Of a stretch of 7,555 nucleotides of DNA, positions 1 through 5,687 are shown piece after piece. Made by a program: the position numbers and the translations under genes. Within the stretch, counting starts at the first letter, position 1. Each line of letters starts with the position of its first letter. The notes under the pieces are model-generated. The model was not told the origin of the DNA and searched no databases. It saw nothing but the letters and a program-made list of their open reading frames with translations. This DNA is from an uncultured beta proteobacterium (GTDB lineage Bacteria > Pseudomonadota > Gammaproteobacteria > Burkholderiales > Rhodocyclaceae), in contig CAIWVX010000190.1 in the NCBI GenBank assembly GCA_903916205.1, positions 1 to 7,555 of the forward strand, given 5' to 3'.

Positions 1-39
1 GGGAGCAAACCGAGACACCACTGACACGTCCGATGCCAT
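1..39 (-). CDS. Start of a gene running off the left edge (possibly folK)
   Basis: Only the first 13 codons are visible, reading MASDVSVVSRFAP on the minus strand from an ATG at 39-37. An AGGA sits seven bases before the ATG, which is a good ribosome binding site. The start lies 33 bases beyond the pcnB stop codon in the same direction, so it is probably cotranscribed with pcnB. In many betaproteobacteria the gene after pcnB is folK (2-amino-4-hydroxy-6-hydroxymethyldihydropteridine pyrophosphokinase, folate synthesis). That identity is inferred from gene order alone, because the visible residues end before any FolK motif would appear. It could be another gene, or a short spurious frame. Confidence 0.4.
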   Translation of the reverse strand, partial: MASDVSVVSRFAP

Positions 40-72
40 AACGTGATCCTGGATCGAAAATAATAAGCTACC

Positions 73-1413
73 TTATTCCGACGCACTCGCCGTCGGTGTA
101 CGCTTGCGCCGACGGCGTTTTTTGGCTTCGTTGGGTTTGACCGGTAACAGCATGGCGGCGCGGGTTTCGCTGTCGTTGTTCATGAACTCGGTCCACCATT
201 GAGCGAGTTCGGCGGGGACTTCTCCTGATTCGGCGCGCAGTAGGAGAAAGTCGTAACCGGCCTTAAAGCGTGGCTGTTCGAGGATGGTGTAGGGGCGCTT
301 GCCTGAGCGTTGTTCAAAGCGGGGTTGCAAGGCCCAGATGTCTTTGATGTCAGAGGCCACGCGGCGCGTGATGGCTAGTTTTTCGGCTTGCAGATCGAGC
401 ACATTATCCATCGCCAAAAACAGGGCGGGTGTCGGTCGTTCGCCACCGGCTTTGATGCTTTCCCACTTGGACAGCACTTCATGCCAGAGCAGCGTAGCGA
501 AGAGAAATCCTGGCGAGATTGGTTTTCCTTCACGCACACGTTGATCGGTTTTTTCAAGCGCCAGCATGACAAAACGTTCGCCGAGCGGTTGCTCAAGAAT
601 CACGTCGAGCATCGGCAGCAAACCGTGGTGAAGCCCTTCAACACGGAGTTGTTGGACGCATTTTACGGCGTAGCCTGAGGTCAGCAATTTGAGCATTTCA
701 TCAAACAGCCGCGAGGGTGGGACGTTCTCGATCAATATCGCCAGCTCTCGAATCGGTCGACTGGCTTCTGGGTCGATGCTCAATCCGAGTTTGGTCGCCA
801 GCCGCACGGCGCGCAACATGCGAACCGGGTCTTCGCGGTAGCGGGTTTTCGGGTCGCCGATCATGCGCAGGGTTTTCTGCTTGAGGTCGGCGACGCCATG
901 ATGGTAGTCGATAATCGTTTCGGCTACCGGGTCGTAATAGAGCGCGTTGACCGTGAAATCACGGCGGGCTGCGTCCTCTATTTGGCTGCCGAAAACGTTA
1001 TCGCGCAGCACACGACCTTGCGTGTCGGTTTGCGCTTTGGGGCTGCTTTGCTGATCGTGATGCCCGCGAAAGGTGGTGACTTCGATGGTTTCAGAACCCA
1101 TCAGCACATGGACAATCTGGAAGCGTCGGCCAATGAGGCGTGAACGGCGGAAGCAGTGGCGAACCTGCTCCGGTGTGGCACTGGTGGCGACGTCGTAATC
1201 TTTGGGCGAAAGCCCGGCCAGCAGGTCGCGTACCGCACCGCCCACAACGTAGGCTCGATGGCCTTGTTGTTGCAAGGTTTCAACGACACGACGGCTTCCG
1301 CTGCTTATGTCATCGCGGCAAATTCCGTGTTTTTGGGCGCTGAGAGTGGCGGCTTCACCGCTACGGACGGGCGTTTTACGTCCGAAGACGTGGGTTATAA
1401 ATTTACGGATCAT
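73..1413 (-). CDS. pcnB: Poly(A) polymerase I family nucleotidyltransferase
   Basis: A 446-residue protein of the class II nucleotidyltransferase family (poly(A) polymerase and CCA-adding enzymes). In bacteria PcnB adds short 3' A-tails that promote RNA decay. Visible motifs in order: VVGGAVRDLL (about 56-65, nucleotide-binding GG and VRD); KDYDVATSATP with the catalytic pair D72/D74; RRFQIVHV (about 96-103); IEVTTFRG with E111 as the probable third carboxylate; RRDFTVNALYYD (about 150-161); and EDPVRMLRAVRLATKLG (194-210). The C-terminal tail is very basic (KKRRRRKR, 431-438), as is usual for PcnB and fits RNA binding. Length and the tail favour PcnB over a CCA-adding enzyme. The ATG is preceded only by a weak purine stretch, but the N-terminus MIRKFITHVFGRK looks native. 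It lies 79 bases after the HAD phosphatase gene in the hda operon. Confidence 0.93.
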   Translation of the reverse strand: MIRKFITHVFGRKTPVRSGEAATLSAQKHGICRDDISSGSRRVVETLQQQGHRAYVVGGAVRDLLAGLSPKDYDVATSATPEQVRHCFRRSRLIGRRFQIVHVLMGSETIEVTTFRGHHDQQSSPKAQTDTQGRVLRDNVFGSQIEDAARRDFTVNALYYDPVAETIIDYHHGVADLKQKTLRMIGDPKTRYREDPVRMLRAVRLATKLGLSIDPEASRPIRELAILIENVPPSRLFDEMLKLLTSGYAVKCVQQLRVEGLHHGLLPMLDVILEQPLGERFVMLALEKTDQRVREGKPISPGFLFATLLWHEVLSKWESIKAGGERPTPALFLAMDNVLDLQAEKLAITRRVASDIKDIWALQPRFEQRSGKRPYTILEQPRFKAGYDFLLLRAESGEVPAELAQWWTEFMNNDSETRAAMLLPVKPNEAKKRRRRKRTPTASASE

Positions 1414-1492
1414 TGCTCGTTTCTTGTTATGTTTTGGCTAGCCATGATAGACGACTTTTCGATGAAAATTTGACACTATAAATTGAGCCCTG

Positions 1493-2158
1493 TTAGTCAT
1501 GCAGTTTAAGGATTGTCCAGCCCGCTTGATGGGCATGGGCGAGTAGCGTGTTGTCGGGATTGACGGCCACCGGGTCGCTAACCCTCGAGAGTAGCGGCAG
1601 GTCATTGAGTGAGTCACTGTAAAACCAACTGCGCTTGAAGTCGCCGAAGCATAGCCCAAGGGATTCGAGCCAAGCTTCAACGCGGGTGATTTTGCCTTCG
1701 CGGAAGGACGGCGTGCCGCGTGGTTTTCCTGTGAATTTTCCGTGCTCTTGCGCCGCCACCGTGGCGATTAGGTGCGGGATATTAAATTCGCGACTAATCG
1801 GCCCGGTAACAAAACTATTGGTGGCCGTAACCAAGGCGCACAAATCACCCTGCTCCAGATGTTTATTGACGAGTTCACGCGCTTGCGGAGAGATCATTGG
1901 ACGAATGCAAGAGTCCATAAATTCGGCGTGCCAAGCATCGAGTTCTGCACGGCTATTTTGTGCCAGTGACTGCAATTGAAAATCCAAGAAGGCATGAATA
2001 TCCAGCGTGCCGGCCTTGTATTGCTCATAGAAAATCGCATTGAGCCGCTCGAAGGCTTCGCGTTCAAGAACGCCTTTATTGATTAGGTGTTGAGTCCATT
2101 CATAATCGCTGTCACCCGCGATTAAGGTATTGTCGAGGTCAAACAGGGCTAATTGCAT
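1493..2158 (-). CDS. HAD superfamily subfamily IB phosphatase (SerB-like)
   Basis: A 221-residue cytoplasmic haloacid dehalogenase-fold hydrolase. All four HAD motifs are present: motif I FDLDNTL with nucleophile D7 and acid/base D9; motif II VTATN with T111; motif III lysine, probably K156 in EGKITRVEAWL; and motif IV YSDSLNDLPLL with D182 and D186 for Mg2+. The alpha-helical cap inserted between motifs I and II (about 15-85) places it in subfamily IB, near phosphoserine phosphatase and the CicA-type proteins. The substrate cannot be read from sequence; similar genes are often annotated as phosphoserine phosphatase or histidinol phosphatase without proof. The start is 16 bases after the hda stop and pcnB follows on the same strand, so the three probably form one operon. 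The ribosome binding site is weak (GAAAG). Confidence 0.88.
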   Translation of the reverse strand: MQLALFDLDNTLIAGDSDYEWTQHLINKGVLEREAFERLNAIFYEQYKAGTLDIHAFLDFQLQSLAQNSRAELDAWHAEFMDSCIRPMISPQARELVNKHLEQGDLCALVTATNSFVTGPISREFNIPHLIATVAAQEHGKFTGKPRGTPSFREGKITRVEAWLESLGLCFGDFKRSWFYSDSLNDLPLLSRVSDPVAVNPDNTLLAHAHQAGWTILKLHD

Positions 2159-2174
2159 GGTCGGCTTTCGCGCT

Positions 2175-2831
2175 TCAAGGGGTTGATGAAGTTTGCAAAA
2201 CTTCGCGCAATAGCGGCAGCGTTATGGCGCGTTTATGTTCCAGTGAATAGCGGTCGAGCGCCGCCAGCAAAGCGGAAAGACTCCGCATGTCGCGCGGTGC
2301 GCGAGCCAGCAGGTAATCAAGCGCGTCATTCGGTAAATTCAGGCGTCGCTCGTCGGCTTGTGTTTTGAGCGCTTCAATCTTTTCGTCGTCGGTTAAAACG
2401 CGCACACGGTAAATTAGCCCCGAGCCAAGCCGGGTACGCAAGTCGTCACGCAAAGCCAGTTGCAGCGGCGGCGTATTCGCCGAAGTCAGCAATCGCCCTC
2501 CAACGGAACGCAGACGGTTGAACAGATTAAACAGCGCAATCTGGCCGCTGTCATTTAGTCGTTCAACGTTATCGACGGCATGGAACACTTGGCTTTCATC
2601 AATGCCGGTCAAACTCGGATCACTGGCGGCATCACTAAAACGGGCAGCGCTGGCGCGTAACAGGTGAGTTTTGCCCGAACCGGATTCACCCCAAAGCAGC
2701 AGCGATGGCTCGCGATTTTCCGGCGTTAGCCAAGCCGCAAAACCCGTCAAGGCTTCACTATTGCCGCCCACAACAAAGTTGTCGAGACGGGGGGGGTATG
2801 GGGGTAGGAGGTCGAGGAGCAATTGGCGCAT
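2175..2831 (-). CDS. hda: DnaA regulatory inactivator Hda (DnaA-like AAA+ protein)
   Basis: A 218-residue AAA+ protein resembling domain III of DnaA. Hda bound to the DNA-loaded beta clamp stimulates ATP hydrolysis by DnaA and so prevents re-initiation of replication. From the chosen start, residues 3-8 (QLLLDL) form a clamp-binding motif, followed by PPRLDNFVVGGN. Walker A is GESGSGKTHL (48-57). The Walker B region is AVDNVERL with D87; its D-N pair matches E. coli Hda. Sensor I lies near LLTSANTPP (114-122). The box VII arginine-finger segment is DLRTRLGSG with R134 the likely finger. RDMRSLSALLAALDR (180-194) is the sensor II helix. The frame is open for 38 further codons upstream, to an ATG at 2945, but that extension lacks family character and would put the clamp motif internally, so the ATG at 2831 is preferred. 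An eight-C run lies in codons 12-15. It is the first gene of the operon. Confidence 0.92.
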   Translation of the reverse strand: MRQLLLDLLPPYPPRLDNFVVGGNSEALTGFAAWLTPENREPSLLLWGESGSGKTHLLRASAARFSDAASDPSLTGIDESQVFHAVDNVERLNDSGQIALFNLFNRLRSVGGRLLTSANTPPLQLALRDDLRTRLGSGLIYRVRVLTDDEKIEALKTQADERRLNLPNDALDYLLARAPRDMRSLSALLAALDRYSLEHKRAITLPLLREVLQTSSTP

Positions 2832-2892
2832 TGGGAAGGGGCTTCTGCGAGGACACAGGCCGCACGCGTAAAGACTATTTCGGATAAAATTC

Positions 2893-2923
2893 CGACTTTT
2901 GCAAAATCGCAAAATCGAAGTCG
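2893..2923. repeat. Nested inverted and tandem repeat in the hda/purM intergenic region
   Basis: Several symmetries overlap here. CGACTT (2893-2898) is inverted as AAGTCG (2918-2923). TTTTGC (2897-2902) is inverted as GCAAAA (2909-2914). TTTTGCAAAA (2897-2906) is itself a perfect palindrome. GCAAAATC is repeated twice in tandem (2901-2916). The cluster lies immediately downstream of the predicted hda transcription start, so it would be in the hda leader RNA and upstream of purM. It could be an operator or an RNA hairpin. No known operator consensus is matched convincingly. Confidence 0.4.
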
Positions 2924-2926
2924 CGC

Positions 2927-2935
2927 ATTTTACCA
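2927..2935 (-). promoter_or_regulatory. Candidate extended -10 promoter for the hda operon
   Basis: On the minus strand this reads TGGTAAAAT, an extended -10 (TGn) followed by a TATAAT-like hexamer with five of six matches. It lies about 95 bases before the chosen hda start, giving a predicted transcription start near 2920 and a leader of about 90 bases. No good -35 is found at 17 bases; TTGCGC is present but 20 bases away. An extended -10 can work without a strong -35, so this is plausible but unproven. Confidence 0.4.
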
Positions 2936-2985
2936 CTACCGCCAATTATCTCGCGCAATACGCCTCGTTTAGGATGACATTCAAG

Positions 2986-4032
2986 ATGACCCAGCAATCG
3001 CCGCAAGCCCTTTCCTACCGTGATGCCGGTGTCGATATTAACGCCGGTGACGAACTCGTCGAACGCATCAAACCCTTTGCCAAGAAAACCCTGCGCGAAG
3101 GCGTGCTCAGTGGGTTAGGCGGCTTTGGTGCCCTGTTTGAAGTGCCCAAGCGTTATAAGGAGCCGGTGCTGGTGTCCGGTACAGATGGGGTTGGAACCAA
3201 GCTCAAGCTGGCTTTCGACCTGAATCGTCACGATACGGTGGGGATCGATCTCGTCGCCATGAGTGTCAATGATGTACTGGTTCAGGGCGCTGAACCGCTC
3301 TTCTTTCTCGACTACTTCGCCTGCGGCAAACTCAATGTCGATACCGCCGCAAGCGTCATCAAAGGCATCGCCCAAGGTTGTGAATACGCCGGATGTGCGC
3401 TGATCGGCGGCGAAACCGCCGAAATGCCCGGCATGTACGCCGAAGGCGAATACGATCTGGCCGGATTTGCGGTCGGTGTCGTCGAGAAATCGAACCTTAT
3501 CAACGGCCAGACGATTGTTCCGGGCGACGTGGTTCTTGGCCTCCCCTCCTCCGGCGCCCATTCCAACGGCTACTCGCTGATACGCAAGATCCTTGCCCGC
3601 TCCAAACTTGATCTTGACGCGCCGTTCGATGGCGACAAATCGCTGGCCGACATTCTGATGGCACCGACCCGTATCTACGTCAAACCCCTGCTGGCCCTCA
3701 TGGCGGCCCTGCCGGTCAAGGGCATGGCGCATATCACCGGAGGTGGCCTGACCGAAAACGTGCCGCGCGTTTTGCCAGAGGCGGTCAAAGCCGTCATCAA
3801 TCCATCCCGTTGGTCACGCCCTAAACTCTTCCACTGGCTGCAAAGCGAAGGAAATGTCGCCGACAGCGAAATGCACCGCGTTTTCAACTGCGGCATTGGC
3901 ATGGTCGTCATTGTGGCGCGTGAAAACGCCCAACAGGCCATTGATCTCTTACTCGCCGCCGGTGAAAAAGCCGTCGAAATCGGGATCATCGAAACCCGAA
4001 TAAAAGACGAAGCTCAAACCATCGTTCGCTGA
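2986..4032 (+). CDS. purM: Phosphoribosylformylglycinamidine cyclo-ligase (AIR synthetase)
   Basis: A 348-residue cytosolic enzyme for the fifth step of purine synthesis: FGAM plus ATP gives aminoimidazole ribotide. Length matches the family (E. coli PurM is about 345). Motifs from the chosen start: [16 protein letters not shown] at the N-terminus; GTDGVGTKL (65-73), the ATP-binding signature; [17 protein letters not shown] (94-110); [11 protein letters not shown] (141-151); [13 protein letters not shown] (186-198); and [13 protein letters not shown] (249-261). No key region is missing. The frame is open back to an ATG at 2899, but family proteins begin shortly before SYRDAGV, so ATG 2986 (MTQQSPQ) or ATG 2974 is likely; AGGA at 2971-2974 lies 11 bases before 2986. 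It is divergent from hda across 154 bases. The position 1-2 kb from a foreign-looking islet does not affect its coding integrity. Confidence 0.96.
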   Translation: MTQQSPQALSYRDAGVDINAGDELVERIKPFAKKTLREGVLSGLGGFGALFEVPKRYKEPVLVSGTDGVGTKLKLAFDLNRHDTVGIDLVAMSVNDVLVQGAEPLFFLDYFACGKLNVDTAASVIKGIAQGCEYAGCALIGGETAEMPGMYAEGEYDLAGFAVGVVEKSNLINGQTIVPGDVVLGLPSSGAHSNGYSLIRKILARSKLDLDAPFDGDKSLADILMAPTRIYVKPLLALMAALPVKGMAHITGGGLTENVPRVLPEAVKAVINPSRWSRPKLFHWLQSEGNVADSEMHRVFNCGIGMVVIVARENAQQAIDLLLAAGEKAVEIGIIETRIKDEAQTIVR

Positions 4033-4044
4033 AACGCCCTTTCA

Positions 4045-4077
4045 AGTCGTTTGCCGTAGAGACAGGGAAAAGCGACT
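4045..4077 (+). terminator. Imperfect hairpin just after purM, weak terminator candidate
   Basis: AGTCG (4045-4049) pairs with CGACT (4073-4077). The stem can continue inward as TTT with AAA and CC with GG, with small bulges and a loop of about nine bases. It begins 12 bases after the purM stop. No run of T follows, so it is not a classic intrinsic terminator; it may act as a 3' stabilising structure or be chance. Confidence 0.25.
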
Positions 4078-4090
4078 ATTAACCGGGCCT

Positions 4091-4486
4091 GTGAGTCTTA
4101 GCAGGACTGGCAAAGGAGACTTGACGATAAGAAGTAAAGCGAACGACGACGCGATGGTCGAGCTTTATCTAAAAGCCCCAGAATTCGCCCTGCAAGTCAT
4201 CAACAGTATTCTTGAGGAGGGTGATCAAGGCGAGCTACTTATGGTATTACGCCAGAGGGTAAAAGCCTTTGGCGGTGTCTAAACGGTAGCCGATAAAGCG
4301 CACTTGAACCCAACACAGCGTTACCGCACCTTATCGCCAACCGGCAATCCAACCCTGAGCAGCTTTTCGGCCATTTTGAAGGCAATGGGGCTGCGCCTCG
4401 GGGCGCACACCCCAAGCGTATTTCTTCAGCCGAGCTTACGCCATCCTTCAGCGCACAACGCTTCGCGTTTCACACCCGGCGGCTAG
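4091..4486 (+). pseudogene. Broken HigA-like antitoxin gene with an in-frame TAA
   Basis: Two segments in the same reading frame add up to one small antitoxin-type protein of the helix-turn-helix 'addiction module antidote' family (the group downstream of HI1419-type toxins). The first segment (4091-4279) carries DDAMVELYLKAPEFALQVIN then SILEEGDQGELLMVLRQ and AFGGV. A TAA at 4280-4282 follows. The frame then continues TVADKAHLNPTQRYRTLSP and GNPTLSSFSAILKAMGLRL, the HTH recognition part and the typical C-terminus, ending near 4408. From TTG 4121 to 4408 is 96 codons, near normal family length. A single TCA-to-TAA change would explain the stop. The tail to TAG 4484 looks unrelated to the family. 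The start is also poor: GTG 4091 has no clear binding site, and AGGAG at 4114-4118 is too close to TTG 4121. No toxin gene lies on either side. Family assignment is from memory of the motif; the truncated 63-residue product would lack the DNA-binding half. Confidence 0.72.
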
Positions 4487-4499
4487 CTGATGCCATCAG
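4487..4499. repeat. 13-base palindrome before the transporter gene
   Basis: CTGATG (4487-4492) and CATCAG (4494-4499) are perfect inverted repeats around one base. It lies directly after the TAG that closes the antitoxin relic frame and 48 bases before the transporter start. As RNA it would be a five-pair stem with a three-base loop; as DNA it could be a small operator. No T-run follows. The rest of 4409-4547 shows no gene. Confidence 0.25.
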
Positions 4500-4547
4500 T
4501 AACCAAGTTTCATCATCCCCCACCACTTAAAAAATGAAATCTTCACC

Positions 4548-5507
4548 GTGGAAAAAAACATCAACTATCGCGATATTTTGTCGGCCCTATTTGTTAATTG
4601 CATTTGGGGACTTGCCTTTGTCATTCCGAAGTACTTGACGGATGTGGACCCCATCCTAGTGGCCCTAGGGCGTTATTTCGTTTACGGGGTTTTATCTGGC
4701 GTATTTATCCTCGCAACGTTTACTTGGCGAACAACGACGCTACGTTGGCGTGACTGGGGGCGAGCGTTTATCTATGCCCTCACCGGACACGTTGGCTACT
4801 ATGCGGTGCTTGTTCTTGCCATTTCTTTCGGAGGCGTACTTGTCGTAGCGCCTATCATGGCCGTGCTGCCGATCTCTGTTGCGGTGCTTGGAAACTACTT
4901 CAATCAGGAACTCCACTTTAAGCCACTGATATTTCCCCTACTCTTAATCTCTGGTGGAATTTTATCTCTGCGCATTGACCAGAACATAGCGTCGGCAAGC
5001 CATGCAACAGATTCCATCAATGTGATTTATGGTGGAATTCTCGCGTTTATTGCATTGGCTTTATGGACGGGTTATGCCGTCTCAAATGCCCGATACCTTA
5101 AACAAAGCCAGATCTCAAGCGTTACATGGGCTCAGATCATGGGAATTTGTTGCTTATGCCAAGTCATATTAGTCGCGGCAATCGGGCTAACTGTCGTAGA
5201 GCGACCACACGAAACCTTGGCATGGATGATTGTGCCTGAAAAGATAAGCGCCTTTATTGGAGGAATTCTAATTCTTGGCATTTTAGTGTCATGGTATTCA
5301 TCTCAAATTTGGAACAAAGTTTCACGCCGATTGCCAATTACGGTCGCTGGACAGCTTCTCGTTGTTCAGAGCATAGCCGCGATTATTTACAACAGTCTCT
5401 TAGAGCGCCATGCGCCATCCACCATAGAGATTCTGTGCATACTTCTTGTTATAACGGGTGTGGTTTGGGGCGTTAAAGTTGTCTATCAATCGCCCAAAGT
5501 CAGGTAG
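4548..5507 (+). CDS. DMT superfamily transporter with two EamA domains
   Basis: A 319-residue inner-membrane protein. About ten hydrophobic segments can be placed near 9-29, 34-58, 72-90, 93-113, 124-141, 157-178, 192-216, 229-250, 262-282 and 290-311. They form the duplicated five-helix halves typical of EamA/RhaT drug/metabolite transporters. The first half begins NCIWGLAFVIPKYL, a usual EamA opening, with the basic loop WRTTTLRWRDWGR after helix 2. The substrate is unknown; relatives export amino acids, metabolites or drugs. The start is GTG 4548 (MEKNINYRD) without an evident Shine-Dalgarno sequence; an ATG at 4534 is in a different frame that closes soon, so it is not used. Base composition differs from the neighbours: hand counts of three 60-base blocks give 35-43% G+C, against 57-60% in single blocks of purM and gspE. 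This fits acquisition by transfer. The gene stands alone on the plus strand, converging with the secretion ATPase gene. Confidence 0.88.
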   Translation: MEKNINYRDILSALFVNCIWGLAFVIPKYLTDVDPILVALGRYFVYGVLSGVFILATFTWRTTTLRWRDWGRAFIYALTGHVGYYAVLVLAISFGGVLVVAPIMAVLPISVAVLGNYFNQELHFKPLIFPLLLISGGILSLRIDQNIASASHATDSINVIYGGILAFIALALWTGYAVSNARYLKQSQISSVTWAQIMGICCLCQVILVAAIGLTVVERPHETLAWMIVPEKISAFIGGILILGILVSWYSSQIWNKVSRRLPITVAGQLLVVQSIAAIIYNSLLERHAPSTIEILCILLVITGVVWGVKVVYQSPKVR

Positions 5508-5642
5508 CGTGCGCATTTTTCTCGCGCCCGGCTAGGAAGAAGATTGCCGCATTGTGCTTTTTCGCCACCAGAGTTCGGGCTGATCCTCTCTTACCTTACC
5601 CCGGCAAAGCCACTCGCTTCTTGCACACACCACCACCAAGGA

Positions 5643-5664
5643 CGCCCGGCTTTCCTAGTCGGCG
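5643..5664 (-). terminator. Hairpin between the convergent genes, possible terminator
   Basis: CGCCCGGCT (5643-5651) can pair with AGTCGGCG (5657-5664) around a five-base loop, giving eight pairs with one bulged C and one G-T pair. It starts 23 bases beyond the stop of the ATPase gene and 135 bases beyond the transporter stop, which is where a terminator for the ATPase transcript would be expected. Neither side is followed by a T-run, so intrinsic termination would be weak. The remainder of 5508-5687 shows no coding sequence. Confidence 0.3.
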
Positions 5665-5687
5665 CTGAAAGATCATCGGCTAAATCA

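Noticed and set aside
1444..1449. TATCAT -10-like hexamer on the minus strand before pcnB
   Set aside because: No -35 is present at 16-18 bases, and the gene sits in a clear operon context. An internal promoter is possible but not supported.
2879..2887. DnaA-box-like TTATCCGAA on the minus strand upstream of hda
   Set aside because: It matches the TTATCCACA consensus at only seven of nine positions and differs in the critical last part. A single weak site is not evidence of DnaA control.
2832..2945. Longer N-terminus for Hda from an ATG at 2945
   Set aside because: The extra 38 residues do not resemble Hda, and the predicted promoter lies inside this stretch. The clamp-binding motif should be at the very N-terminus, as it is from ATG 2831.
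3115..3732. A 205-codon open frame antisense to purM
   Set aside because: It lies wholly inside a strongly conserved purM coding region on the other strand. Its translation has no recognisable domain, so it is a by-product of codon bias.
4393..4406. GC-rich hairpin GCGCC-TCGG-GGCGC at the end of the antitoxin relic
   Set aside because: It falls within the last family-like codons, and no T-run follows. It is most simply explained by coding sequence.
4304..4486. Bases 4304-4486 as an independent 60-residue gene
   Set aside because: It would start on a TTG without a binding site, and it is in the same frame as the preceding segment. Its content is the C-terminal half of the same antitoxin family, so it is treated as part of one broken gene.
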